A stretch of DNA of 27,971 nucleotides, from contig WELB01000239.1 in the NCBI GenBank assembly GCA_009602725.1, forward strand, positions 43,125 through 71,095, written 5' to 3'. The notes under the pieces were generated by a model. The model saw nothing but the letters and a program-made list of their open reading frames with translations. It had not been told where the DNA came from and did not search any database. The DNA is from Spirogloea muscicola. Taxonomy: Eukaryota; Streptophyta; Zygnematophyceae; Spirogloeales; Spirogloeaceae. The translations under genes and the position numbers were made by a program. This document shows positions 1-12,800 of the stretch, piece after piece (position 1 is the first letter of the stretch; every line of letters starts with the position of its first letter).

Positions 1-55
<55 letters not shown>

Positions 56-148
56 GGCCTGGCCAGCTGCGCCGCGCTCGCGCCTGCCCGCTGCCGCCCT
101 GCGCCTGCGACTGCGCGCCGGCAGCTGGGATGCCCGCCCGCGGCCAGA
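1..148. other. Poly(A) run and GC-rich leader at contig start
   Basis: Positions 1-54 are an uninterrupted run of A. GC-rich sequence with repeated GCC/CTG words follows up to the receptor-kinase start codon at 149. The A run lies exactly at the sequence end, so it may be an assembly or library artefact or the tail of a retrotransposed element lying to the left. Positions 55-148 can only be called likely 5' UTR or promoter of the kinase gene. An ATG at 130 is out of frame with the 149 start and would open a short overlapping upstream ORF. Confidence 0.5.
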
Positions 149-3100
149 ATGAGGCGCCCCCGCGGCCCACCGAGCTGGCCGTGCCAGCTGGCGCCGCTCC
201 TCCTCCTCCTCTGCTGGGCGGTGCTCGCGGCGGGAGTTGCCGGCCAGCCCCTGCCGGCCCCCCCCGCCGAGGCCGCGGCGCTGCAGGTGGCCACCCCGCG
301 CACCTCCTCCCCTCCACCTTGGCTTGCCATCACGGACTGTTGACCCTCTCCTCCCCGCTCTCCCCCTCTCCACACCCCCTCTCTTTACCTTGGCAACTTC
401 CTCCTCATTCTGGCTCAAGCCCGTTGCTGCCCACAGATGCAGATGTCCTTGTCGTTGTAACCAGCCGTTTTGGCCCTCGGCCTCAGCTCTGCAAGGGCGA
501 TCCATAGGGAGCAGGGTGGGATGACGCCTTTCAGAAGAGCAAATGCAGACCTGTCCTGCGTCGCAGTCTGCCCACTGCTGTTGCCAAGTTGCGTGTCTCA
601 CGTGGCCTTCCCGGTCACCTGCATGACTGGCTGTGGCGCCCAGGCATTTGGAAAGGTGGTGGGCGTGAATGCAGGCAGTGTGGCGCGGTGGCCGGCACAC
701 ACAGACCCTTGCCAGCGGCCGTGGCCAGGCATCATGTGCAACACGAGTAGCGACGCAAATGGAACCGCCGCCGCGCACGTGGTGGCTGTATGCCTCAGTG
801 GCGTGCCTCTGGGCGGGTCGCTGGCGGACGCCATCAGCACACTAACGGCCTTGCCGGCGCTCACTATTCTCAAGCTTACTACATCGGGCCTCACCGGCAA
901 CATTCCCTGGCTTGACATTCTCCAGCTGTCCAGCCTCCGTGTGAGCCCAGGATGCTCACCCTCATCGCCACGGCCACTGCTGCAGTCACTGCCGCATGGT
1001 TGCTGCCGTCGATGGCGCTGCTTGCTGACAGCAGCCATGCTGCTGCATCCAGTCGCTGAACTTGAGCAGCAACCAGCTGGAGGGCGTTCTCCCGGGCTTC
1101 CTTGCACTCCCGCACCTTGAGGTGCGTGCCCACCATCTGCCCGCCTGCTGCCACATCTACGAGCCCCACCTGCGGCTGCTTGCTCAACTGCTCGCTGCTG
1201 CTGCTGGCGTGCTGGCGTTGGCGCAGGCGCTAGACGTGAGTGGTAATCGGCTGGCCGGAAGCGTGCCTGCTGGCCTCTCCCTGCTCTCGGGCCTCACGGT
1301 TCTTTCCTTCTCGTGGTATGCTTGGCCCAGTCTGGCCACAACAACCACCACTGCCACTGTTGCCACCGCAGCTGCTGCTGCTGCTGTGCTGCTGACCTCC
1401 ACACCTGCTCTCGGTGCTTGAGGCGCTCTAGGTGCTTGTGGCTGCAGGAATGCAGGCATCGGGGGGCCATTGCCGCCGTCGCTGGGTCAGCTTGGATCCT
1501 TGCAGCGGTTGCGTGCGGCCAGCTGCAACTTCAGCGGTGGGTTGCCAGCAGCTCTCTTTCCTCGCGGCTCGCGCCTCGTGGAGCTCGATCTCTCCTCCAA
1601 TCGCCTGGCGGGGCCGCTGCCCACATCGCTGGCCAATGCAGAGGGCATCATCAATCTGCGTCTCCAAGGCAATGTGCTCAGTGACGCCATTCCACCACAG
1701 ATCGGCGCACTGCTGCACCTCGGCAACCTTGAGCTGCAGGTGCCCTCCTCCCTCTTCCTTGAGCCAAATTTTCCTCAATACCAGCAAGCTCGAGCTAATT
1801 TTGTTCCTCTACTCGGTCTTGTTTGCGCCTACCTGTGCTCCTGCCTCATTGAGCTAAAGGCGAGTCTGCTGTTGGAGAGCACAGGGCAACCGCCTAACTG
1901 GCCCGCTGCCAGTGGAGATTGCGGGCCTTCCACGTCTTGCTACGCTGGACTTACGCTTCAATGACCTCAATGGCACCATACCTCAGGTGTTGACACCCCC
2001 GCATCCTCCTCCTTTGAAGCAGCCGCAGGAGCTCGGGCGCGATGCAAGCTCTCCAGCGCTGCCATGCTGACTTGCCAAATGGTGAGCATGCAGGGATTTG
2101 GCAACCCGGCATTCAGTCTTTCGCAGCTGCTGCTCGGTCACAACAGGTTTTCTGGTTCCATCCCAGGTGCTTTATCAAAATGATGCCAGCCCCTCAACAG
2201 CGCTGCCAATGGTTCTCTAATGCAGTGCGCTGCGCAAGAGCACCGCCGCGTAACACCTGAGAAATGATCCTTGCTGCATGGGCGGCAGTGAACCTTGGGT
2301 CACTGTCGCGGCTGGCGGCGCTGGACCTGTCTCACAACGCCCTCATTGGCACCATCCCGAGCAGCCTCCTCGGGCTCGGCGCTGCCAATGCCGCACCTGT
2401 GCAGGTCTGCCAGCCCTGCATGTTGACCCCAGCTGAACCGGCCTGCCAGTCAGGGCTGCTGCCACTGTTGTGAAGCATTGTGGGCTGCTGGTCATTGTTT
2501 GACTGCCAGGCACTCCTTGATGCGCTTGGCCACACAGCTGGACCTGGCTTTCAATCTGCTCAATCTGTCGAGCGCAGTCAACAGCGGCCTTGCCCAGGCT
2601 GCAGCCTTCAACTGCGTAAATGGATCAAGCACCACGTGCTTGCGCTCCTGGGCTCCCGGATTGTCACTCGGCTTTGCTGTCAACGCTGGCGGCCTGGTTC
2701 ATATGCGCCAATGCTTGACGGCAAACGAGCCAGCCTGCCAGCCGGCATCGCCGCTCATCTTCAGCGCAGACAACACCTTCAATGCCACAGTTGGCGTGGG
2801 CACAAGTGCTAACATGGACTGGGTGTTGGAGGCCAGCGGCAAGCGCGGCATGATCGCATCTACGACACGCGCCATTGCAGGGACTGCTGACGATGTGCTG
2901 TACCAGACCTGCCGCATCTCGTCAGATTACCTGGCCTACTGCGGGCTGGGGCTTGCCCGAGGCGAGTACGAGGTGCGGCTTCACTTTGCAGAGATCATGG
3001 TCGCCGCACGTGGCCTTCGTTTATTTGATGTCATCCTGCAGGGCGTGGTCGTGGCTGCTGGACTTGACATAGTCTTGTCCGCGGGGGGGCCCTTCCGAGC

Positions 3101-6100
3101 TCACGTGCTCACCTTCAATGCTTCTGTGAATGGTACCAACATTCTGCTTCTAGCTCTGCTCTGCCCTGCTCAGCTTCAGACAGCATGCTCTAGAAGCAAG
3201 CTCAAGAGTTGAGCTTTCGCAAATATAGCACACCTTCTGCTGCCCATCTCATCTTGGCTAGCCAGAGGCAGGTGCATCTGCTGAGTACCTCCTTAAATTC
3301 ACTGGTCAGCGACTGGCCCGACGCTTGCTGCCACGGTGACTTGCTATGTCGATCATTGCCATTGTCATCCAGACGGGCTGCTCTGTGTGGAGCTGTATGG
3401 GAGGGGCAGGCTCGAGGAGCTGCCGGATGGTGGCCTCTCTGGCCCGATGATCTCAGCTCTGGAAGCGAGCCAGCTCACGCCATTTTTGCCGCCGCCATCG
3501 CCGCCCCCGCAAGGCCCGCCGCCTGTCGCAGACAAGTCCAGCGCCGGGCAGGTGGGCAGCGCCGTTGGGCTCACCATTGGCGCTGTCCTAGGGCTGAGTG
3601 CGGCAGTCTTCATATTTGTCTTCATTCGACGGAAGCGCAAGAGCAAGCATGTGAGAAGCCTCTGCTGCAGGCCAGGCCCCAATATTAGTGTGTCCTGCAC
3701 AGGCTCCACCTGCAAGTGCCTCCGTACATGAGGCTACCTGGCATGGTGGCGGGCCTTGTAAAGGTGCCCTGCTTCCATCATATACATGAGCATGAGATCT
3801 CCTACTTCCATCAGTCCCATGAGTATGGAAGTACCATCTGAAGAGCTGCATGCCCCAACTGGGCAGGATGTTTGACTTTTTGTCTGTGCTTGAGCTTGGC
3901 ACACGGTGCATTGCAGATGGAGAAGCATGGTAAAGGGGACATAGGGCCAACCTTCTACTCCTTCTCGGAATTGAGAGTTGCCACTGACAACTTCAGGTGC
4001 TCTTTGGATGCTGACCAGCTCAGTTCTGGTGCTGCTTGATGCCAGTTATCTCCACATGTTGTGACTGCTTGGTGTGTGTGCTGCCGTTGAGCAGAAAAGA
4101 ATTAGTCTACTGAAATGCACCAAGCAGTCCACCAGGGCAGGAGCCAGTGGACAACCCTCACCAGAAGCTTTTGATGAGGCCTCTGCGCAACTAAGTTGCT
4201 TGAAGTTCAGAGCATCCTTGAAACAGCTTCACGGTCTTGCTTCAGACTTCTGACATTCTTATCTCAATCCCTCCCTCCAACCTTGCCCGCCACTGCCCTG
4301 CTGCTCAGCGAGCAAAACCTGCTTGGGGAAGGAGGCTTTGGTTCAGTGTACAAGGGCGTGCTGCCAGGAAAGCCCAAGACGGTGGTCGCTGTAAAGTTGC
4401 TCAAGCGCCCAACAGCAGCGAAGCGCAGCGAGCGCAACCTGGTCGTGGAGGCCCTTCGCAATGAGGTCCTGATCATCTCAGCAGTCCGGCAGGTCTGTGA
4501 CCATGAGCCTCAACCATCTTCTCAGCTGCTCGCCTGGCGGGCGCAGTATGTCGGTCGTAGCCCACTACATCTAATGGATGGCACTCTCACCCTTGAGCTG
4601 CGGCAGAGAAACCTGCTGCGGCTGAAGGGATGCTGCTTTGACGGCGAGAGCCCCATCCTCGTTTGCGACTTCATGCCGCGGGGTTCACTAGACCACCTGC
4701 TGGCTACCAGCACCCTCGCCTGGCCGCTACGCCTCAAGATTGCACTTGGCATTGCCCGCGGCCTTCAATACCTGCACGAGGACTCGCCTTACCGCATCAT
4801 CCACCGTGATGTCAAGGTGCGCGCTCCCATTTTTGTGCTTGCAGGCATTCCAGACTTTCGTCCAGCTGCCTGCTTTCGCCTACTGTGAGATACAATCCGA
4901 GAAAATAATTTGTTGGTAGGGTAATCAATTGACTGGGACAGTCAAATCAATAGGGAATACAGATTTTAGTATTGGACCATCATGGGGATTGATTGCTCCT
5001 CCCAACACATTGGTCACATTTCCAACAGATTAATGTGCCTATATTGCTGTCAAGGTCTCTTTGCAATGGTGTGCCTGAGTAGAATTGAGCTGCTGAGTGT
5101 TTGTGTAGTGAGAGTGTTCGCTAACCAACAAAGTCAGAAGACCTAGTTGATGATCTCAATGTAGGATGTAAGTGCAAATTGCTGATTTGTAGAAACCAAA
5201 GCCTTGCCTTGGAGATATTCCTTAGAATATACATATTGACTAGGATACAAGTGCTTTCAAGCTCTAATCATATCGGAAAAGTCAAGGTCTGGCTTCTAAC
5301 CCTATCTGTGCTTGCCATGTGGATGCTGGCCAATCTGTCTTGGTCACTGCAGCCTGCTAACATACTTTTGGACGAGGATTGGACGCCCAAAATTGCTGAC
5401 TTTGGCCTGGCGAGGCTCTTTGGAGAGACAGAGACGTTGGTCATCACTTCCATCATGGGCACCCGCGGATACGTTGCTCCAGGTATGTCCCTCATCTGTG
5501 AAGCGGGAGGCTTGTGCTGCATCTCCTCCTTTTCTAGAGCATGTTCTCATCAGAGCTGAGGGCTGACTTGATAGCCACGCTTTTTTGCTGAAGTAGCCAT
5601 GGCAACCCTGATCAGCCTCTTTGCTGCTGCTTGTCTTGCAGAATACGCACTGCAGGGGCAACTGTCAGACAAGGTGGACGTGTATAGCTTTGGTGTGGTG
5701 CTGCTGGAGCTGGTGAGCGGAAGGCCGCCCGTTGACCTTGCAAGGGCGCCAGATCGTGTCCTGCTTGTGGACTGGACGTGGGCACTGCTGCAAGAGGGTC
5801 GGCTCGCAGACATCCTGGACCCTGAGCTGCATGAAGACTATGCGCCGGACGAAGTTGTGCGTGCTGTCCTGGTGGCACACTGGTGCACGCAGCAGAACCC
5901 TCTCTTGCGGCCTGCCGTCAGCCAGGCGCTGCTCATGCTCACTGGCAAGGTGGGCATCCCTGACCTTCCAGCACGCCGACTTTTCGACGAGCTGCCTGAT
6001 GTACCCAATCCATTTGCTGGCGACTTGTGGAAGTCACTCCTGTCTGCCGATCTCTCGAGCACGCGCACATCCTTGGATGCTGGGACTGCGGCTGCAGATA

Positions 6101-6138
6101 GCTCAGGTTCTGGGTTTCACACTCATGCTGCAAATTGA
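149..6138 (+). CDS. LRR-malectin receptor-like serine/threonine kinase, 15 exons
   Basis: Cell-surface receptor kinase, 1049 aa by my splicing. Exons: 149-286, 644-940, 1053-1121, 1227-1315, 1448-1739, 1885-1986, 2094-2166, 2289-2404, 2538-3132, 3373-3650, 3917-3996, 4309-4492, 4607-4816, 5353-5482, 5642-6138; every junction is GT-AG and keeps frame. Residues 1-33 form a signal peptide with a five-Leu core. A capping motif ([13 protein letters not shown]) and about nine LRRs run to residue 392. A malectin-like domain follows ([29 protein letters not shown]), then a Pro-rich stalk, one membrane helix at about 650-675 and a basic stop-transfer. The kinase is complete: [11 protein letters not shown] loop, K739, HRD with D839, DFG with D857, APE with E885, and [11 protein letters not shown] makes it an RD kinase. 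The order matches plant LRR-VIII/LRR-malectin kinases; the ligand is unknown. Confidence 0.93.
4817..5352 (+). other. Long AT-richer intron in the kinase catalytic loop
   Basis: This 536-bp intron separates the exon ending in HRDVK from the exon beginning PANILLD. It is the longest intron of the gene. By eye it is clearly richer in A and T than the flanking exons and the other introns, especially 4880-5340. I see no coding motif or terminal repeat in it. Confidence 0.6.
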
Positions 6139-6163
6139 TCAGGACAGCAAGTTGCACACACCA

Positions 6164-6169
6164 AATAAA
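6164..6169 (+). promoter_or_regulatory. AATAAA polyadenylation signal
   Basis: AATAAA lies 26 bases after the receptor-kinase stop codon, a usual position for a cleavage/polyadenylation signal. No transcript data were available to confirm its use. Confidence 0.5.
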
Positions 6170-6896
6170 ATCTGGTTTCGTGAAGCAAGCAGTGTCACAG
6201 GCTTTACTGCCTCATTGAAGTCAGTCGCCTGCCTAGCTGCATGACAGTTGAGTGTCATTGTTGAAACATCAACATTCTTTACAGTTGCAAGGTGATCGAG
6301 AACAACAAGCGCTCAAGTATGAACCTTGTACAGCAAACCTGGAATACTGTATTTTCGACATGAATGAGATGAAGCTTGATTGAGCGTCAACATGTTACAT
6401 TGCTCCCTTAATCTGGCCAATATGTTGATCAGTATGATTGATCTATCATGAAGATCCTAATAATATGACAGTATAATACTTTGATCAACTTTGAGTAGAT
6501 AGAACATACATTTATCTATCTTAATGGGCTAATGATCTGCACTATAGATGATTGCTTGACGCCAGAGTAGAAGCCAGGCTCCAAAGTACGTGGAGATTGT
6601 CATCTACTACACCAATTATCACGGCTGGCTGCTGTTGTCTGTCGCCCTTCACTGCTGTCTTAATGGTAGGTGAGATGCAGACAGTGCTCCTCAGTCTTGA
6701 GGGATGCACACTTGCATCCCTCAAAGCTGCAACTGCTGCTGATGACTGCTGAGAGTAACCTCCATGACAACAATGACGGCCAAGAGTGTGGCCATCCATA
6801 CTAGATTGCGGTGCCAAGATGCCTAGTGTGCAAATTGCACTCTTGGATGTACAAGGTTGACCCTGTGCAAATCTACATCATTCTGGCTTGTGGACG
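6170..6896. other. Convergent intergenic spacer, no gene seen
   Basis: This lies between the 3' ends of the receptor kinase (+) and the unassigned gene (-). It is AT-rich around 6330-6540, with scattered GATCAA/TTGATC words. Six-frame translation gives only short frames without recognisable motifs. Confidence 0.6.
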
Positions 6897-9800
6897 TCAC
6901 CTATAAGCCTGCAACTTGGGCTCCTTGGATCGGCCGAAGGGCTGCTGCCGATTGTGCTTGCTGCTGTCGCCCCTGTACTTGCTTAACAACGCCTTGCCCC
7001 ACGTGAAAAGCAAACCCTCATGTGCCTGAGACGAAGCTAATGGAGAAGAGCCAACAGAAGGTCGTCGTGGGCCGCGTGGAGGCCTGTCAAAGGAGCCCTC
7101 TCTGGATGACGGCTGCTCAGATGAGCAACTCCATTGTGCAACTTCCCGTGATGGCATGAGTATGGCCTTCAGCAGGCCGTTCAAATGGCTACCCCAGTGC
7201 AAGGCAACCTGCACAGAGTCCAAATAGTAGAAAACTTCATCAGTATGGCTTGTAAAGCGGGAGCAGCGGTGTCAAGACAAGCTCCCCTCCTCAAGGACAT
7301 AACATTGCCGAGCCCTCCCCAGTTTGTTCAGTACTGTAGCAATGCCAAGACAGCATGCCCAGAAGCAGGCACAGGTTAGAAAATCCCAGGTCAAACATTG
7401 TGAAATTACACAAACCTGAGAGTCCTGCTTTGCTTCATAGACGTGGGGATGCAGTGCAACCAAATATCGTAGTTGGACAGACGATGAACCTGTCATGCAG
7501 AGGGCTCACATTGTGAAGGGGAGGAGAGGCAAAATGCTATCTAATTATGAGGCTGTCATAGTACTGATACACTGGCCTTGCCGGGGCCCAGAATATTGAC
7601 CCAAAGTGTATTCCTCAACAACTTGAAACGTCATAGGAAAAGCAAGGTGATGCATGTGGTGCTTCCTAAAAAGCACTGGGCACTGCGTATGCACCAGTGC
7701 TCATCATTTTCAGGCTACACTATGCTGGTGGATACCTGAGACTCGCAGAAAGGGTCCTGAGCTGGTAGCCTCTGGAGTTCCTTCCACTTCATCCAGTTGT
7801 TTGGAAGGCTGCTGCACATAACGGGCTCTCAGAACATTCTGTTTAGTTGGAGAAAGGTATACATGGTCAAGCTAAGGAACGAATGGCATCCTGTGAACTG
7901 ACGCCCAAGCAGTTGAGCAGACGCACAAGCACGAACCTGGGTGGATGTTTCTCCATCTTTGAGCACCTCAACCACTCCCATCAAGAAAGGCTCCTGCACA
8001 TGCCACCAGTGCTGCAAACGAGCATACGCCATGGCTGTCGTGATGTCCTTAGCAAAGTGGAAGCTGTCAGTGCTATCCTTATCCAGCAGGTCGCCTATCC
8101 CTCCGTGCTCAGCCTGAAGGACAGAATGCCATTTGTGCAGGGGCAGTGTCAGAATTGCAAATTCTGTGGCCTTCTCTTGCCGCAGCTTGAAGTTAGCCAG
8201 CTCCTCTTCCAGATCTTTGTTTACAAGTGCAACCTGCCCACACAACCAAATGTCATTTTCACCAGACCAGACGAGTGAGCAAGCTGGAGTACGGGCATAG
8301 ATGTCAAGCAGGCCACCCAGGAGAGTTAGATCTTGTTGTCCAGCCAAAATAAAATGAGGAGATCAAGATCCCCACCTGCAGCAGGCTTCCTTGGATAGGC
8401 AACCGCTGCTCAGGAGTTAATCGGCGAAAATTGAATCGCAGGTCGAAAAGGTAATGCAACAGGTTTGCAGGCAGCAGCTGTGCTTGCACTTGTTCTGGAT
8501 CATCCTCCCTCACGTTTCCCAGCAAGAAGCCCTTCAGATCTCTGTCATTCCTGCACATGCAAAGGCCGCAGTTTAGTATGCAGCATCTGGTGGAGATGGA
8601 CCAGAATTACAGTCGTCGCAGGGAGATGGCAGGCTTAGATCGTATGCAGAGCTGCAAGTGAGGAGTACAGGAAGAGGGGGAACTCGTTCAAGTAGGGCAC
8701 GGACGACTTTGACGGCTTCCCAATCAGCAGACTGAGCTTCGTTGTGAAGTACTCCATTCTGCTGAGCCTCAGTATCAGCAAACACAGCAGCACAACCTGA
8801 TAAAGTGCAACACAGGGCAAACATCCATTCAGTTGAAGTGAGTCACAATGTCATCAAGCAGCTTCCAAGATACTCATGAGAATGATATTCGTTTCCAGTC
8901 GCGGAAAGACGTTGCCGCGTGGTCTTTCCTTCTATGTTACTTGAGCTACTTTGTTGTGATATTAAAATCAACTCGATGAGAACAAGCAAGTCAGTTGGTT
9001 GCAGATGGCAAATATCAATTATGGTGTTGTTCTATTGCACATTCTCGAGGCTGCGATACGTGTACAACGGCATACCTGACGGAGAGGCTGGAGAAGTGGG
9101 CACCGAAGTGGGCACCAGGGCGAAGTTGTTGCCATTGACCATGGTGATGCTCCAGACATAGATCCAGAGGCTTTGGCAGGCAGCGGGTGGCAATGGGAGC
9201 CAGACTCCCTCCAGCCTGGTCAGCCTTCATGACACTTGCAGCGTCATTGAATGTAGTCGTTGTAGTTGCAGACACTGGTGGTGGAGGAATCAAGGACGAG
9301 GCCTGCCCTCGGTCTACCAAGGACAATGGAAATGACTGGAACGAGGTCACTGCCTTTGGGCTCTGAGCTGCGGCCTGAGCCAGATCTGCAGCAACAGCAC
9401 ATCATATCATATCTCCACTCATGGTCCATCGACTTTTATACTGTTAGAATATTTACACCGCATGCGGTCTTGTCTTGTTTTATCCTACCTGCCAATCTAT
9501 CTCACAACACCCACCTTGGAGAAATAAGCAGGACAACTTGTACTCACCAAGAATGAAAGCCACCACATCTTCACTTTGATTCACCACCTTGACAATGTCC
9601 AGCGGTAGCAGAGATGTGCTTTTTAAGGACCAATACGAAGACCACCTATTGAATGTAGAAATCATCAAAGCATTATTGGTCAGCGGGACATTGCCAGCCA
9701 CTGCATAGCACCACCATTGCTTTGTACGTCACTGAAATGAATAATTGGTGTGTGGTAGCCATCATTGCCTCGTTCACTCCGAAGCACTACCTTGCTTAAG

Positions 9801-12800
9801 CTCTCTAAGCAGATAAGAAGGCATATATGATTGTTGCGCTTAGCAGTCACCCCAAGTCAGGGAAGCATTGTCAAACCTTGGGAAGTGCTCAGAAGAAAGT
9901 CCATCGAGCCAATCAGCCTCAGATGGGCTCACCAAGGCTTCCTGTAAGACAAGAGGTTGACTGTCAAAAGGCATGCAAAAGACAGACATCCCACCTGAGT
10001 AAATCTCACCTGATTGACTGACTACCTGCTGAGTACACAACCGCAAACAGGAAGTTTTCAGCCGCAGATGCACATCCAGCTGCCCAGAAGAGGATTTGCC
10101 ACTCACGTTTGGCGCTTGTAGGGGGTGGTCTTGACATACACGGTTAAACTCCAGCTCACATTGCTTGCGGTTACATAGCTGCGGCACCATCACAATTGCA
10201 CTTAAGCTTACAGGTGTGGTGCTCGCAGACTTTCTGGCTTCCTGCAGGCTAGTAACCTGTTCACAGTGGCTTGTATCATGTACTTTCAAGACATACACAA
10301 ACAGACAACTGGTTCTAGTGCGTCTTCACATTCAACTACACATCAACAAACACATCTGAAGAATCTCGTGAGTAAAAGAAGGTTTTTGATTTTCTCATGC
10401 CAAAGCACAAGCAGGCACACGAAATCCTGCATACTGAGACCTATAATCTAACATGGGACCATATCCATTCCGCCACTAGATGCAGCCTGGAGGTACGTCA
10501 CAGAGGATGTCTCACCTGAAAGCCTTCAGCTAGCAAGGGGCCTAGACCCTCTTGGACATCCGCTCCACAAGTAAGGCATGTCTTTGAAAGGTGGATGACT
10601 CTCGCCCTTATTTTTTGAACGATTGAGAGAAAGAGATGCCCATATGGTAGCTGGGAGCCGGCTGCAAATGCACAGAGCTTCTTGTTACCTCATGTGATCT
10701 GTCTGATAGCTCCCAAACTCTCGTGCCTCATTCAAGCTTTCGCTACACAAGAGCTACAAAGCAAAGAAAGGCGCAACAGCAGTGTTTCCCTGTCAAGGCC
10801 AGATCAGGTCTTGCTATTGCAAGGACTTGTGTATGATTTCAAGCTGGTGTCATAAACTTGACTTGACAGCATGGGGTGCATAGAAGTTCACAATCAAATC
10901 TGTTCCTGACCATCATATTCAGACTTCTCCTTGAGGATGTCAGACAGGTGATTTTGTGCTGTGACTTGTAGCAAGTGGAAGCCATAGGCATATGGTGTGG
11001 TGAAGGCTGCTCCTGGTTGATGAACAAGAACCGCTGGAAAATACCCAGCCTCTTCATTGTGCTCCACTGAGACATTCAGAACTTCCCTCCAAGTAGTTGC
11101 TGCAATCGTCAAGAAGGAATCGGCAGGCACATGATAAGAAATGCAGTGTACATGAGTAGTCGGGAATATAGCCAAGGAGGCATTCTACTCCTTGCACTGC
11201 CAAGATCCTTAATGGAAAAGTGCTTAACTTATCAGAGCAGTACTACCTGCAAGTTGATCTTCTGAGAAGGACATTGTGAAGGTAACTGGCCAATCCGGCT
11301 GCAACCCAAGGGCACCTGCTGGCCACACCAGCAGATTATACAGCTGCATATCTCTCAAGTACAAAGCACAGATGCATCTGTACACCTTGTACATGGCTCA
11401 CTATCACCGAAGCAACGTCCTCATAGTCAAGTTGGAAGACTTGCACCACCTTGAAATAATCAGTGGGGTCTGAAGGGGCCAGGAGCACTGTCTCTATATG
11501 GGCATCTCAATGATCAAGTTGCATTCGATAGCAAGCTGTCACACAGTTGTGAAGGTGTCGATCATGGAACTGACCAGCTCTACTTGTAATATACCGTAGA
11601 CCGACATCCAGTATCAAGTCCACCTTCTGGAATTCTCTATCAACCCTAACCTGGATAATGTTGTCTGCCGAGTGTGTTGTCTGCAAGTCAAAAGCAATGG
11701 CAGCCATCCCCTGGTCAGTCTCTCTGCAGATGATACAGTCCCTAGGAGCATGGCGCAGACTTAGACGAGGAACTTGTCAAGATCTTCACAGGCGCGTATT
11801 GTGATTACCAGCAACTTGTTTCCAGCAGCTGTGTCTTTCTCCAGCGTTCCTAGGAAGTCCCTCACTAAGTCAGCTCTCCTTGTGCTTTGCAGAGCAACAA
11901 TCTCCTGCAAAATAGTCAGTGAGAGTACATTGTTTCTCTATTTTTTTTGTATCTGCAGTTTCCCATAAAGGACTAGGACTTGATAGGGCACAAAATCTTT
12001 TCCTCCCAGTCCGCACAGTTTGGCAGTGTTTCACCAGGATGTTTCACTTTCGTATCCTAGTATAGCATTGCCAAACTGCACGCAGAGACCAAGCGCCTTC
12101 CAACTTGCATGAAGCCTAGATGAAAAGGGGTTGCTTGCCAGGAAGCCAAGGCTAGGAAGATAGTGGCTTTGCAAGAACAGTGATCACTGTTTTGCACTTG
12201 CCAAGTTTGGACGTCTTCTCTTTCAGCAAGCAAAAGTCAATACAGATAGTACTCATCACAAACTTGACCAGAACGTCCATCCGACCGGGTCAAGGGACCT
12301 ACATTATTAATATTTCAGGCAAAAGGATGATGCCCCAGCTCACATATGCAATAGAGCAGATGGTTTCTTACGTGCAAGGCAGTTGCCTCTCTGATGACAG
12401 CAGGAACACAGACATCACGAATGTCTCTGTGATCGGCGGCGACGGCGGCCACATTCACCAGGTCATCGATGGAGAAATCTGAATCAAATCGACCATCATT
12501 TGCGCGAAGCTCTGGTAGCTCGGGGATAGGAGGGATAGGAGCAAGGAGATCTGGTCAAGCAGTTGAGAGACAGTTGGACTAAGTACTGTCTCTTAGCTTC
12601 CTGCCGTCTATCACGTAGAGCAAGCAATATGGGACAGACCTGCAACCCCGTCTGGATGAATTTGCTCAAGATGTGGCCTGCTGGCTGCTGAGAGGTAGTC
12701 GAGGTCGTCGAGGTAGATGGCGACATCTGCTGGGCGAGTGCTATCCTGACAATGATCAACCAGCTGCACACAAGATGAGGCAGGTGTCAAAAATGATCAG

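Noticed and set aside
1-54. Poly(A) run as the tail of a retrotransposed gene
   Set aside because: No sequence to its left is available, and a homopolymer exactly at a contig end is as likely an artefact.
1062-1459. Overlapping short frames rich in Ala, Leu or His around 1062-1459
   Set aside because: They arise from CTG/CCA-rich introns between LRR exons; only 1053-1121, 1227-1315 and 1448 onward fit the repeat pattern and splice sites.
8573-8800. Alternative frame reading GCAAVFADTEAQQNGVLHNEAQ in exon 15 of the unassigned gene
   Set aside because: It offers no donor that joins in phase to the well-defined exon starting at 8550. The other frame does, so I used that one, with reduced confidence.
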